A DNA stretch of 64,000 bases from Flaveria trinervia (GCA_025506515.1 CM046454.1:61784478-61848477); one strand, 5' to 3'; numbered from the stretch's first letter, positions 11,338-23,640 are shown. Notes: generated by a model from the letters alone, not told the origin. Numbers and translations are program-made.

Positions 11338-12473
11338 ATTTTTTAAAGGGTTTTAGCCCAAAATAATTTCTAGAAAACTTTTAACAAATATACTAAATTC
11401 ATTTAAAACTTCAAATATTTTTGAAACTATCTAACTAATTTTCTAGCAATTTATTTGCTTATAATATTTTAATATTATTATTAATTATTTTAAACAAATA
11501 ATATAATTAGTTCAATTTCTTATAAAATAGATTTTAAATATTGTTCAACATATTAAATAATTATTTGTTTAAATAATATATTTAAAATATTTCTTATAAG
11601 TTAAACTTAAAATATTGTTTTAATTTACTATATAGTTATTTGCTCAAAAAAATATATTTAAATTATTTTTTTATAAAATAGACATTGAATATCATTATAA
11701 CTCACAAAATCATTATTTGTTCAAATAACAAGTATATATTATTATTTAAAAAGGGAGTTATTTTAAAAGTTTGTTTAAACTATATTTAGACTTTGTTACA
11801 AATGGTTTCTTTTATTTTTTAGTATTAAAAAGATTAAATAGTATATTGACTCAAACATAATCAAAATTTACCATGTTAGTTGGATCTAATTATTAACATC
11901 CCACATTCCACTTAAAACCATAGTTCTCGTTAAAATGTTAAACTTATTATAAATAAACTTTAACCTTGTAAATATATATATAATTTTAGATGCCTTGTGA
12001 AGAACTGCATTGGATCACTGCTTATTACATTTCTTATTTAATCGTCATTCTATACTTATTTGATCAAGTGAGTATTTCTATACCTCTTTTTTATATTTTT
12101 ACACTTTTGGGGTGAAACATGTTACATTATAAACTTTGCACTTGTAAACGCGTTTGATTCTTGTAAACTTATGGCAATTTACTTGTATGTTGGGGTTAGT
12201 TGAACTTTGTGACTACTATGTAATGTCGAATATATGTACAATGATTAACTATTGCTAGCCTAGCGACGTCATAGATCTATGGGCCAGACAAGCCTACTTG
12301 GTTGATCCAAGTACACTTAGCTAATCGTATATACTTTTAAACGTTTGCGACTTGTAAAACTTTGTCGAGGTTTGATTGTGCATTATGTCTTACATCCCTA
12401 GTTTACTTTGTTCTCTAACTTACAACATGAATTGCCATCTTTTATACACTTATGTATTGAAAACTATAGAAAT

Positions 12474-12517
12474 CTCACCAACATTATGTTGACCTTTTAT
12501 TTTTAACATGTTTCAGG
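12474..12517 (+). promoter_or_regulatory. Stem-loop plus CAGG motif near the 3' end of LTR A
   Basis: CTCAC is followed by the near-perfect palindrome CAACAT-T-ATGTTG, then ACC, a T-rich gap and TTTCAGG. The same arrangement occurs in LTR B, element F, element D and the E LTRs with different stem sequences. Its function is unknown; the pyrimidine run plus CAGG looks like a 3' splice site. Confidence 0.4.
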
Positions 12518-12862
12518 AAATACTCAAGCTTGATTGCCACTTTTGAAGTTGTTCACACCTAGGAATGGACCTAGTTAATTAAATGAATGATCTTGTTATA
12601 CTTCTTATTATGTATTCTTAATTTGTGACTTATGTTTGTAATGTACCTTTGAAACTTATGAATAATACATTTGGATTTAATAATAGCGTTATGTGGCTGT
12701 GAACGATCTTAATCTCATTCCTTGATGTTTTCGCCGACAAGGTTGGGGTGTGACATGCTAAAAAGAACATAACTTAGAATATCACACATATATAAAAGAG
12801 TTAAATATTACATTGTTCCAAACTTTTAAATACTAAACAGATCAGCTCCAATCACTAGAATA

Positions 12863-13409
12863 TCAAAGTCCTAAGGCACAAGTATGACTTTCATGCTTTG
12901 CCCTTTCAAGGAGCTTCATGAGTGGATTCGCAATGTTTTGATCGGTGTGAACTTTACGAATACATATCTTTTCTTTTTCAACTTCATCCCTTATGTAGTT
13001 GAATCTCCGCTCAATGTGTCTAGTCTTTTGATGTGCACGGGGTTCCTTAATTTGTGCAATCGCACCCTCGTTTTCACAAAAGATTTCTAGGGGGTCTTGA
13101 ATGGTAGGGACCACCCCTAGATCAGCGATAAATTTCTTTATCCATGCAGGTTCTTGAGCTGCTAATGAGGCGACTATGTATTCGGATTCTATAGTGGACA
13201 ATGCTACCACCTCTTGTTTTGAACTCTTAGGACATTGCTCCTCCATTCATCATGAAGACATACCCCGATTGTGATCGAGAATCATCTCGATCAGTTTGGA
13301 AACTCGCATCCATGTAACCCTTTACAACGACTTCCTCTTCACCAGACCCGTATATTAGAAACATATCCTTAGTCCTCCTAAGGTATTTCAATATACTTTT
13401 AACAGTCAT
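12863..13409 (-). pseudogene. Copia RNase H (3' end of pol)
   Basis: Two overlapping open pieces (13227-13409 and 12863-13246, different frames) encode the Ty1/copia RNase H: GYMDASFQTDRDDSRSQSGY carries the first catalytic Asp, LSTIESEYIVAS the Glu, and HQKTRHIERRFNYIRD the C-terminal part. The expected role is removal of the RNA strand during reverse transcription. A frameshift near 13230 separates the halves. The last codons lie about 100 bases before solo LTR A. The gene is dead. Confidence 0.85.
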
Positions 13410-13429
13410 CCAATGGCTATTACCTAGAT

Positions 13430-14400
13430 TCTGCTAATGTATTCTTGTCATGCTTAACACGCATGAGACGTCCGGTCTAGTGCATATCATCTCATACATG
13501 ACGGATCCTATAGCAGACGCATATGGGATATCCTTCATTCGGTCTTGCTCATCCTTTGAGCTTGGACATTGAGATGTACTCAATATTGTCCCTCTTTGAA
13601 TAGGTACCACACCTTTCTTAGAGTTTTCCATCTTGAACCTTTTCAAGATTTTATCAATATATGCACTTTGGCTTAGACCTATCAACCGCCTTTATCTATC
13701 CCTATAGATCTTTATTCCCAAAATATAGGCGGCTTCACCAAGATCTTTTATGGAAAAACAACTTCCAAGCCAGGTTTTAACACCTTCCATGGTTGGAATA
13801 TCATTTCCAAAAAGTAGTATGTCATCAACATACAATACTAAGAATGTAATTATGCTCCCACTAGCCTTCTTATATACACAAGCCTCGTCAGCATTCTTGA
13901 TGAAACCAAATTTCTTGATCTCTTCATCAAACCATTGATTCCAACTTCTCGATGCTTGTTTTAATCCATAGATTGACCTTTTTAACTTGCATACTTTATT
14001 AGGATGTTGTGGATCGTCAAAACCATCAAACTGAACCATATGGACAGTCTCTTTGAGGTGTCCATTAAGAAAAGCGGTTTTGACATCCATTTGCCAAATC
14101 TCATAGTCATAATGTGCAGCTATGGCAATAATATCCTAATTGACTTTAGCATTGCCACAAGCGAGAAAGTTTCATCATAATCAACCCCTTGAGTTTGAGT
14201 GAAACCTTTTGCTACAAGTCTTGCTTTGTAAGTATCCAAGTTTTCATGCATATCCGTTTTCTTCTTGAGTGGAGGGTCAACCAATTCTCAAACTTGGTTG
14301 TCATACATGGATTGCATCTCTACGTTCATGGCGTCTAGCCATTTGTCACAATCCGAATTGGACATTGCATCATGGTATGTAGTTGGCTCATCGGAGTCAA
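13430..14400 (-). pseudogene. Copia reverse transcriptase
   Basis: The main open part, 13692-14090, carries the copia RT (RVT_2) hallmarks: MDVKTAFLNG with the first catalytic Asp, YGLKQASRSWNQWFD, and LYVDDILLFGND with the YVDD active site. The next piece, 13434-13685, has the GLSQSAYIDKILKRFKM and YASAIGSVMYEM segments. The N-terminal part (14288-14370) includes the CDKWLDAMNVEMQSM segment, and a frame break lies between 14288 and 14090. The enzyme would copy element RNA into DNA. At least three breaks make it nonfunctional. Confidence 0.88.
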
Positions 14401-15214
14401 CCACATAGCATCCATTAATGAAAAATCCATATCTTCCAGGTGGAATGCTAACTCTACCAGATCTGTGAATGTTTTGTGTGTATTGATCAACCTCTTGATC
14501 ATCATCAACAACCTCTTGTTGATTGCTAGTGTCAACCAAATGTGTATCGACTTGTGGATCTTGATCCTCATCAAATTCCATAGTTCTATACGTTATTCCT
14601 TCCATAAGGAACTTAGCTTCCAAGAACTCTGTCTTTCGAGCAATAAATACCTTTTGCTCTGTTCGATCAAAGAAGTAATATCCTATACAGTCTTTGGGAT
14701 ATCCAACAAATATACACTTAGTGGATCGACTTTCCAACTTGTTTTGGGTGTTTAGCATAACATAAGCTTCACAAACCCACACTTTTAAACATGATAGCGA
14801 TGGAACTCTTCCATGCCATATTTCAAAAGGTGTCAAATCCACTTTCTTGGTCGAGGCCATATTCAAAATACGAGCCGCAGAGAGCAATACGAAACCACGA
14901 AATGATAGAGGTAGTGAGCTTATAGCCATCATAGATCGAACCATATCCAATAGGGTTCGGTTTCTCATTCGGACACACCGTTATGTTGTGGTGTTCCAGG
15001 TGGAGTAAGTTGTGAGACGATCCCACAACTTCTTACATGATACTGAAAAGCCTCACTAAGGTATTCACCTCCTCTATCTGAACGAAGAACTTTGATAATT
15101 TTATTGATTTAATTTTCTACTTCATTCTTGAAGATTTTGAACATTTCAAAAGCTTCATGTTATGTGTCATCAAGTCCACATAACATAGCGACTATAATCA
15201 TCGGTAAAGGTAAT
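14401..15214 (-). pseudogene. Copia integrase, core and C-terminal part
   Basis: On the minus strand, 15214-15000 encodes a decayed DDE core, with the RSDRGGEYL word near 15090 (second Asp) and TPPGTPQHNGVSE near 15010 (Glu region). The open frame 14288-14968 follows with RNRTLLDMVRSMM, TPFEIWHGRVPSL and the KCIFVGYPKDCIGYYFFD segment typical of the copia integrase C-terminal region, then a linker towards RT. The N-terminal bases of this domain lie across element D at 22963-23098. Internal stops near 15110 and 15180 disable it. Confidence 0.85.
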
Positions 15215-15874
15215 TGTAGCACCCCAAATTCTATTTAAACGGAAGGAAAAGAAAAGTAAATAGAAAGAATAGAAATTGTGCACAAGTCGATGGGGATAAA
15301 GTGTACAAAGTACAAATCCTTATTTTTTTAAGGATTTAAGGGGCATGGTCACCCATATCAAAGCAGAAAGCTGATTTTGCTCTCGGAGGAAGAAAGAAGA
15401 AAGAGAGCTCGGTTCTAGAGAGAGAAAGTGGAAGAAGCAGCTTCAAAGGTAAGTCTTCTCTTAATTGAGCTCGGTTTCAGCTATGTTTCGAGTTCTTGAC
15501 TGAAGTTCTGGTTGTTTAGTGTTTGTTTTCGGGATTCAAGAGCTGAATCGAAGATGAGTCTCGAACTTGAAATGTGTTGCTCAAAGGCTGCTCAAGGTGA
15601 GTTTCTAGAACCCCGCTTTTACTGGTTTTCAACTGATTTGGGGCTATCATGCATGCTAAGTAAACATTTTGAAAGAAACCGTGGGTTTATAGCTTTATGT
15701 TTGAAGTGATGTATGTATGTATGTATGTTATCGTGATGATTATGGGTTAGTGATGATGATTAGCATGCTTAGAGGGCCTTAGTACGTTAGATCTGTGTTT
15801 GGGTATGATTAGAATGATAATCGGGTGATGTTGATAACATAGAAAATATTTCAGAATGTTCTGATGAACATGAA

Positions 15875-16300
15875 CAGTGGTCCATGCGCCTAGAGGTGGC
15901 CCATGCGCCTAAACAGTGGCCCATGCGCCCAGCATGAGGGGCCAGACGCCTAAGTGTTGGCCATGCGCCCATGGGTTGGTCATGCGCCTAAATAGTGGCC
16001 CATGCGCCCAGCATGTTGGCCCATGCATCTAAGTGTTGGCCCATATGTCTAAGTGTTGGCCATGCACCCAGAGGGGGTCCATGCGCCTAAACAGTGGCCC
16101 ATGCATCTAAGTGTTGGCCATGCGCCTAAATAGTACCCATGCGCCCAAGTGATTGAAATGGCTAAGTGTTGGTGATGCGCCTGAACAGGTGCCATGCGCC
16201 TGAACAGGGCAGAAGCGCATAAATAGTGCCCATGCGCCCAAACTATTTTACGCTTAGAATTTTATGCTCATGCGCCTGGAAGGTCCCATGCGCCCAATTT
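15875..16300 (+). repeat. CCATGCGCC repeat block in the 5' LTR of D
   Basis: More than a dozen degenerate copies of GGCCCATGCGCCTAAACAGT or CCATGCGCCCAGCATG lie at irregular short spacing. A matching block is at 20990-21390 in the 3' LTR, and a reverse-complement block is in solo LTR C. Confidence 0.8.
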
Positions 16301-16669
16301 GGACTTGAGGTTTTCTATGTGATTTTTAAGGGGTAAATAGGGAGATAGGCCTGGTTATGATGTGATGGCTTATGTTTGATGTGTGTTATGCATGTATGAT
16401 GTGTCTGTATTGGTGATGGTGTATGTTTATGATTGATCCTTATTATGTGTGTATGTCTTCCCTTGGCTTTGCGTTCAAAGTAATAAATGTAATGAAAGTA
16501 TTATGTAACATAAAGTGGAAGATAATGAAAAGAGGAACATAATAATAGAATGCATGATTGAATAAATGAATGAACGAATGAAAGGCTTGCAAGCACATGT
16601 ATGAGGTGAGCGACTCTGTGTCGCAACAGACTCGAACGAGGTCCTTGTCGCGTATCCCGGTACTGTGTG

Positions 16670-17185
16670 AGTCTACGGACATGAGTCAGGGGTTTGGTTA
16701 CAGGCCCCGACACAGTATCAGTCTTCGGACATGAGTCGGGGGTATTGCATGAGACAGGATGCAGATCGCGTACTCTGGTTCTGTGTCAGTCTTCAGACAT
16801 GAGTCGGGGTTTTGTGAGCAGGCCCCGACACAGTATCAGTCTTCAGACATGAGTCAGGAGTATTGCATATGACGAAAGTGACGGATGATGAGATCCGTGT
16901 CACGTATCCCGGTATTGTGCCAGTCTTCGGACATGAGTCGGGGGCTTGTTTATCACGCCTCGGCACAGTATCAGTCTTCGGACATGAGTCGGGGATATTG
17001 CATGAGACGAGATAATGAGGTGAGCGACTTTGTGTTGCAACAGACTTGGATAGAGTTCAATCCCTGTGATTGACTCATATGGAATCTTTGTCGCGTATCC
17101 CGGTGCTGTGTCAGTCTTCGGACATAAGTCGGGGGTTTGTGAGCAGGCCCCAGCACAACATCAGCTTTCAAGCATGAGTTGGGGG
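16670..17185 (+). repeat. GACATGAGTCGGGG repeat block in the 5' LTR of D
   Basis: About eight degenerate units of 50-80 bp are centred on CAGTCTTCGGACATGAGTCG, often followed by GGGTATTGCATGAGACG or CAGGCCCCGACACAGTATC. The 3' LTR has the same block at about 21770-22285. Confidence 0.8.
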
Positions 17186-17851
17186 TATTGCACAAGACAA
17201 GATTCGAGTAATAAAGAGTGATGAGCAAAGAGATGAGTGATGAACGAAAGATAATGTATGAAAGAACGAACATATGAAATGAACGTTAATGAATTATCGT
17301 AATAATGTACTAAACGAGATCCTTGTCATTTGATCTCAGTAATCATGGCTGAGTGCCACGAAGAGGGTAAAGTCTGATCGGATCTAGAAAGAGAAGTGAA
17401 CGATAATGTAATACGTTGAATGAACGAAGTTAATGAACATAATAATAATGATATTATCTGTATGTATGTATGATGCATGATCACGAACGATTGTAAAGTA
17501 TAGTATGATTTGAAATAAAGTAAAGGATGGTTTTAACAAAGAAAAGTATTTTATTATAAAAACTAGAACTCACTCAGCGTCGCTGACTTTTGTATGCATG
17601 ATAGTTGGCAGGTATTTGTTGATGCTGAGGAGTTGCAGGCATGGATGCATAAGCTACTGGGAGCGTTATGAGGCTGGCATCCGTATTTTGACATGTCTTT
17701 GTAATTTGAGATGAAAACAAACGTTGTAAATGATATGTTTTTAGTTATTAATGAAACTTTTAATTCCGCTGTAAAATATATGTACGTTTTAAAATGTTTT
17801 ATGTGCAATGAATGACCAACTGTGAGGTGCCCGGGAACGGGGCCTTACAAG

Positions 17852-17864
17852 TTGGTATCAGAGC
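17852..17864 (+). other. Primer binding site of element D
   Basis: TTGGTATCAGAGC lies two bases after the 5' LTR end. It is complementary to the 3' end of plant initiator-Met tRNA, the usual primer for Tekay/Del-type gypsy elements. Confidence 0.9.
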
Positions 17865-18224
17865 AAAAGTTTAAGTGAATTGGGTAAATATTTTGAAAAA
17901 CCTAATCTCAAACTGAGAATGGGACTAAAAGGAAAATGAATGTCAGTCCTAGTAGCTACGTGCCTGGAGGTAAAGGTCTTATGTAAACGTTTACAGTAAG
18001 TTAACGTTAACCGACATTATGTGTACATGTTATGTGGCTTGTGTGCTGTTTTGTAGATTTAGATACTGATATAGTTGGGATAGGAAATGCTTGGGGTATG
18101 AAGAGTAAAGTAAGTGGCTAATCACAACTGGCCACTGTAATTAGGGACTTACTATACTTGACATAAACTGAGTTATTACGTTGAATGACCGCGTTAGTGT
18201 TTGAATCTTATAGTGTGTTAGAAG

Positions 18225-19490
18225 ATGGCTGGTGGTAGATCTTTGAAAGCTTCACGAGGTGGAGGCGGTGGTGGACGTGGTGCTGAACCACGGGTCACAA
18301 GAGGAAGGTCTAGGGCTGAAAGAGTAGCCCATGAGGAACCCGAGACCCCTCATCAAGAGGGCGGTGATGAGAATGCTAATCAGTGGGCCTCGATGAGAGA
18401 GGCAGTCAGGGAGGAAGTGCATCAGGTCATGCAGACGATCCTACCGTCTATGGTGACCGAAGTTATAAAGGCTGTTAAAGATGGGGAGAGACAGGAAAGG
18501 GGTAGATCTTCGGGTGAAAGGAGATGACCCGAGACTGAAACAGTTTTCTTCGATAACGAAGAGGAAGAAGAGGAAGAGCCTGCACCGGAGGCGGCACGAG
18601 GCTATAATTATGGGGCGTTTCAACGATGCAAGCCCCTAATTTTTGATGGAAACGACACTGCTGCTACTGCTCACCGATGGGGGAGAGAGATGGAAGCGGC
18701 ATTGAATATCAGCGAGTGTCGGGAGGATCAGAAAGTAAAGTTTGCTGCCTATTCTTTTGTGGACTCGGCTCTATGCTAGTGGGACAATATAATCAAAGCC
18801 GAGGGTAGCAGAACTATTGGAAGGATGAGATGGCCGGAGTTGAAGAGGCTGGTGATTAAGGAGTTCTGTCCTCACCGAGAGATAGGCAAGGTTGAGAGGG
18901 AGTTCCTGCAACTGGAGGCGGGAACCCTGACACATCAACAGTACACCACAAAGTTCAACGAGATGGCATGCCTGGTGCTGGATCAGGTGACACCTCCTTC
19001 ACGAAAGATCAAGAGGTATATTCAGGGCTTGCCGACAGACATCCGTAGGAACATGATTGCAGCTCGACCGAGCACGTTTAGGTTGGCCGTTGACCTAGCG
19101 GGAAGGTTGTACGACGAGCGAGGGGCGATGGCGATGACAGACAAAGGGGAGGAGCGAGCCTATGTTAAGAAGGGGAAAGGAAGGTGAGACAATGATGGTG
19201 GATTTGTGTATGGAGGTACGGCGTCGAGGGACGACGATCGGAAGAGAATAGAAAGAAAAGGAGAGATATGCAACAAGTGTGGCAGAGGCCATGAGGGGGA
19301 GTGCAAGTGGGGACTGAATGTTTGTTTTCAGTGTGGAAAGGAGGCCACAGAGCGAGGGACTATCAATTGGCTAAATGATACGACTGTGGCAAGACGGGAC
19401 ACATGAGCAGAGACTGCAAGAAGTCGAGGGTAGGAGGCTCCGGTACGAGGAAGGAGACAGAGGGTGAACGCTAGATCCTTCGCTATGACC
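18225..19490 (+). pseudogene. Element D gag
   Basis: ATG at 18225 opens MAGGRSLKASRGGG, the same N-terminus as the E-element gag. TGA at 18525-18527 ends this frame. Homology continues through the capsid-like region (WPELKRLVIKEFCPHREI near 18828-18880, LEAGTLTHQQYTTKFNEMA near 18913-18965, RKIKRYIQGLP near 19005-19035) in the open frame 18825-19187. A TAG at about 18777 replaces a Trp codon. Remnants of zinc-knuckle Cys/His motifs follow at 19269-19420 (CNKCGRGHEGEC; CGKTGHMSRDC in another frame). Gag would form the particle; here it is broken in several places. Confidence 0.85.
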
Positions 19491-20290
19491 GGGAGGAGGC
19501 TAGGTCAGACTCCGAGGTAACGTCAGGTACGTTCTTGCAAGTTTAGATTTATGCATCCATGCTTTTATTATGACGCTAGTAGTAGTTTTGTTGCCGCTAT
19601 TTTCTGTGATGTTGCACGTTAGGGGTAGGAAGATCGATGAGCCCTTTGATGTAAGAATTTCTATTAGTAAGTATACCAGGTTACCTAATGCCCTAGAGGA
19701 TTGTGCGATAGAATTGAGAGAGAGCGCTTGTTCCTGCTAAGCTGTTCAAGACAGACATAGGTAGGTAGACATGCATCTCCGGATGAGTTGATCAGTAGTC
19801 TATGACTCAAACCCCAAGTGTTGCAAGAAGATGGATTGCTCAACCGTGCACAACTAGAGTTCGGTGGCGACCTACAACAATGAATTATGAGGAAGGCTTC
19901 GACCAGGAAGGCGGATTGCTTGGTTTGGAGTCGAGTAAAGCTAATACTAAAGTGTAGTGGGTCATTCCCAGTTGTTGCTCAGGTAGGAGTAGTGACACAT
20001 CGACTGGAGCTACCCGATGAGTTAAGTGGAATTCATCTGATGTTCTTGGCGTCTCGTCTAAGAGAGAGCTAAACCGATGAGGATATGATCATGCTACTAG
20101 AGAACACTGAGATGGACAAAGTATCCAACCACGAGAAGCAACTGGTGGCCATTACCAATAAGAAGAAGAGAATAGGCTAAGGAGGATGATGGTTTCACTT
20201 GTGCAGGTGCAGTGAAGCCTAAAGGGATCTAAGTTTAAATGCAAGATCAAAGAAGAGGTGAGACGGTGTTACCCGTAACTGTTCGAGAAG
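19491..20290 (+). pseudogene. Element D pol remnant (protease trace joined to integrase C-terminus)
   Basis: Around 19560-19740 the DNA follows the protease region of the E elements, with the same CCCTTTGATGTA word and the same order, but no open frame. After about 19860 it jumps to the last part of integrase: HRLELPDELSGIHLMF near 19995-20043, then bases matching the chromodomain region. The RT, RNase H and integrase core, roughly 2.5 kb in the E elements, are absent. Confidence 0.7.
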
Positions 20291-20311
20291 CGACAAGTTT
20301 CAGGGACGAAA

Positions 20312-20332
20312 CCTCTTTAAGGGAGGTAGACT
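20312..20332 (+). other. Polypurine tract of element D
   Basis: TTTAAGGGAGGTAGACT directly precedes the 3' LTR. It matches the TTTAAGGGGGGTGGACT tract of the E elements. Confidence 0.85.
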
Positions 20333-22957
20333 TGTAACACCCCAAATTTCTATTTAAACGGAAGGAAAAGAAAAGTAAATAGAAAAAATAGAAATTGTGC
20401 ACAAGTGGAGGGGGATAAAGTGTACAAAGTATAAAACCTTATTTTTTAAGGATTTAAGGGGCATGGTCGCCCATATCAAAGCAGAAAGCTGCTTTTGCTC
20501 TCGGAGGAAGAAAGAAGAAAGAGAGAGCCCTATTCTAGAGAGAGAAAGTGGAAGAAGCAGCTTCAAAGGTAAGTCTTCTCTTAATTGAGCTTGGTTTCAG
20601 CTATGTTTCGAGTTCTTGACCAAAGTTCTGGTTGTTTAGTGTTTGTTTTCGGGATTCAAGAGCTGAATCGAAGGTGAGTCTCGAACTTGAAGTGTGTTGC
20701 TCAAAGGCTGCTCAAGGTGAGTTTCTAGAACCCCTCTTTTACTGATTTTCAACTGATTTGGGGCTATCATGCATACTAAGTAAACATTTTGAAAGAAACC
20801 GTGGGTTTATAGCCTTATGTTCGAAGTGATGTATGTATGTTATAGTGATGATTATGGGTTAGTGATGAGATTAGCATGCTTAGAGGGCCTTAGTACGTTA
20901 GATCTGTGTTTGGGTATGATTAGAATGATAATCGGGTGATGTTGATAACATAAAAATATTTCAGAATGTTCTGATGAACATGAACAGTGGTCCATGCGCC
21001 TAGAGGTGACTCATGCACCTAAACAGTGGCCCATGCGCCCAGCATGAGAGGCCAGACACCTAAGTGTTGGCCATGTGCCCAAGGGTGAGTCATGCGCCTA
21101 AACAGTGGCCCATGCGCCCAGCATGTTGGCCCATGCGTCTAAGTGTTGGCCATGCGCCCAGAGGGGGTCCATGCGCCTAAACAGTGGCCCATGCGTCTAA
21201 GTGTTGGCCATGCGCCCAAGTGTTGGCCATGCGCCTAAATAGTGCCCATGCGCCCAAGTGATTGAAACGGCTAAGTGTTGGTGATGCGCCTAAACAGGGC
21301 AGAAGCGCCCGAATAGTGCCCATGCGCCTAGACTGTTTTACACTTAGAATTTTTATGTTCAAGCGCATGGAAGGTCCCATGCACCCAATTTGGACTTGAG
21401 GTTTTCTAAGTGATTTTTAAGGGGTAAATGGGGAGATAGACCTGGTTATGATGTGATGGCTTATGTTTGATGTGTGTTATGCATGTATGATGTGTCTGTA
21501 TTGGTGATGGTGTGTGTTTATGATTCTCTATATGTTCCTTATTATGTGTGTATGTCTTCCTTGGCTTTGCGTTGAACATTAATAAATGTAATAAAAGTAT
21601 TATGTAACGTAAAGTGGAAGATAATGAAAAGAGGAACATAACAATAGAATGCATGCATGAATAAATGAATGAATGAATGAAAGGCTTGCAACCACATGTA
21701 TGAGGTGAGCAACTCTGTGTCACAACAGACCCGAAAGAGGTTCTTGTCGCGTATCCCGGTACTGTGTGAGTCTACGGACATGAGTCGAGGGTTTGGTTAC
21801 AGGCCCCGGCACAGTATCAGTCTTCGGACATGAGTCGGGGGTATTGCATGAGACAGGATGCACATCGCGTACTCTGGTACTGTGTCAGTGTTCGGACAAG
21901 AATCGGGGGTTTATGAGCAGGCCCCGACACAGTATCAGTCTTCGGACATGAGTCGGGAGTATTGCATATGATGAAAGTGACGATGATGAGATCCATGTCA
22001 CGTATCCCGGTACTATGTCAGTCTTCGGACATGAGTCGGGGGTTTGTTTATCAGGCCCCAACACAGTATCAGTCTTCGGACATGAGTCTGGGATATTGCA
22101 TGAGACGAGATAATGAGGTGAGCGACTTTGTGCTACAACAGACTCGGATAGAGTTCAATCCCTGTGATTGACTCATATGGGATCTTTGTCGCCTATTCCG
22201 GTGCTGTGTCAGTCTTCGGACATGAGTCGGGGGTTTGTGAGCAGGCCCCAGCACAGCATCAGCTTTCGAGCATGAGTCGGGGGTATTGCACGAGACAAGA
22301 TTCGAGTAACAAAGAGTAATGAGCAAAGAGATGAATGAATGAACGAAAGATAATGTATGAAAGAACGAACGTATGAAATGAACGTTAAGGACTTATCGTA
22401 ATAATTACTAAACGGGATCCTTGTCATTTGATCTCAGTAATCGTGGCTGAGTGCCACGAAGAGGGTAAAGTCTAACCGGATCTAAAAAGAGAAGTGAACG
22501 ATCATGTAATACGTTGAATGAACGCAGTTAATGAACGTAATGACGAAGATAATAATGATATTATCTGTATGTACGTATGATGCATGATCACGAATGATTG
22601 TAAAGTATAGTATGATTTGAAATAAAGTAAAGGACAGTTTTAACAAAGAAAAGTATTTTAGTATAAAAACTAGAACTCACTCAGCATCGCTGACTTTTGT
22701 ATGCATGATAGTTGGCAGGTATTTATTGAAGCTGAGGAGTTGTAGGCATGGATGCATAAGCTACTAGGAGTGTTTTGAGGCTGGCATCCGTATTTTGACA
22801 TGTCATTGTATTTTGAGATGAAAACGAACGTTGTAAATGATATGTTTTTAGTTATTAATGTAAGTTCTAAATTCCGCTGCAAAATACATGTACGTTTTAA
22901 AATGTTTTATGTGCAATGAATGACCAACTATGAGGTGCCCGGGAACGGGGCCTTACA
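20333..22957 (+). repeat. 3' LTR of element D
   Basis: It begins TGTAACACCCC and ends GGGGCCTTACA, and aligns with 15215-17849 in full with moderate divergence. It includes the two repeat blocks at about 20990-21390 and 21770-22285. Open frames inside it derive from those repeats. Confidence 0.93.
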
Positions 22958-22962
22958 GTAAT

Positions 22963-23098
22963 GAAGTATCTTTCACCATTTCTTGTCATTGTCTTAAAAG
23001 GACCACATACATCCAAATGTATGATTCCTTATAAGTCTTTTTCCCTTTTGTTAGTACCACTAAAGGGAGACTTGGTCATCTTACCTTGTAAACAAGAT
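22963..23098 (-). pseudogene. Copia integrase, N-terminal part
   Basis: Minus-strand reading shows a decayed HLDVCGPFKTMTRNGERYF segment, the start of the integrase core with its first catalytic Asp. Element D then interrupts the gene. The other half resumes at 15214 on the far side of D, with the duplication GTAAT between. Confidence 0.75.
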
Positions 23099-23640
23099 TC
23101 ACTTATCAAATGAAACATTTTCGTTTGTTTTCAAAAGACCATTCTTTTGAAGTGTTTGAATCCGATTCTTGTTTATGTGACCAAGACGATAATGCCAAAG
23201 ATAAGAATCACTTAAACCCATTTTAAGTTTCTTGGTGCTATTTTGGTATAATGAGTTATCAAAGGATGAATTATCATGAACTAATTCAGAGATACCATTA
23301 AAAGGCATAGCCTTAAAATAAAACACATCATCCAGGAAACATAAATACCATTTTCAACAAACTTTAATTTATAACCACATTGTTTTAAAAAGGAAACAAA
23401 AATTATGTTCCTAGTCAAACTAGGAGCATACAAAATGTTCTTAAGAACAACTTCCAAACCATTTGAAAGTTTCAAAATATAGTCTCCTTGGGCTTCGACG
23501 TCAACTTTTGCTCCGTTGCCCATGTAGAGACTTGTGTCTCCCTTCTTGAAGTGCTTATTTCATTTGAACCCCTACAACAAATTGCAAATATGAGTTCCAC
23601 ATCCGATATCCAATACCCATGTGTTTGAAGAAATAACATT
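23099..23640 (-). pseudogene. Copia protease and GAG_pre-integrase region
   Basis: Near 23600-23622 the minus strand reads WVLDIGCGTHIC, matching the aspartic protease site of copia elements but with Ile where the D-S/T-G motif should have Ser or Thr. The open frame 23281-23523 (MGNGAKVDVEAQGD; LKLSNGLEVVLKNILYAPSL) is the rest of the protease. The frame 23099-23326 carries LWHYRLGHINKNRI, the His/Cys-type zinc-binding region before the integrase core. Frameshifts separate the parts. Confidence 0.82.

Larger units (their letters stand above)
7643..12755 (+). repeat. Solo LTR A (gypsy-type), split by solo LTR C
   Basis: It begins TGTAACATCTTG and ends GGGGTGTGACA, with a target duplication TGCTA at 7638-7642 and 12756-12760. 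Without LTR C it is about 2.6 kb. There is no primer site, purine tract or coding region, so it is a solo LTR left after LTR-LTR recombination. It is homologous to solo LTR B (24288-49002) along its length: the CCGGCGAGCTCCG region near 8098, the tRNA-like module at 11262, the GGTTGATCCAAGTACACTTAGC segment near 12300 and the 3' end all have counterparts. Confidence 0.9.
15215..17849 (+). repeat. 5' LTR of element D
   Basis: It starts TGTAGCACCCC (TGTAACACCCC in the 3' copy) and ends GGGGCCTTACA. Internal landmarks are a CT-repeat-rich leader near 15400, the CCATGCGCC block, the GACATGAGTC block, and the stem-loop CAGCG-T-CGCTG at 17575-17585 followed by GGCAGG. The 2,635 bp compare with 2,625 bp for the other LTR. 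Confidence 0.93.
15215..22957 (+). mobile_element. Element D: internally deleted Ty3/gypsy retrotransposon
   Basis: Two LTRs of about 2.63 kb flank only 2,483 bp of internal DNA. The 5-bp duplication GTAAT occurs at 15210-15214 and 22958-22962, so this is one insertion, placed in the copia integrase. The internal part keeps the primer site, gag, a faint protease remnant, the last bases of integrase and the purine tract. Reverse transcriptase, RNase H and most of integrase are missing. It is non-autonomous. Gag and integrase remnants resemble those of the E elements. Confidence 0.93.

Noticed and set aside
16443..17273. Several minus-strand open frames in the D LTR, repeated at about 21406-22427
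   Set aside because: They lie in LTR repeat blocks, occur in both LTRs and have no domain.
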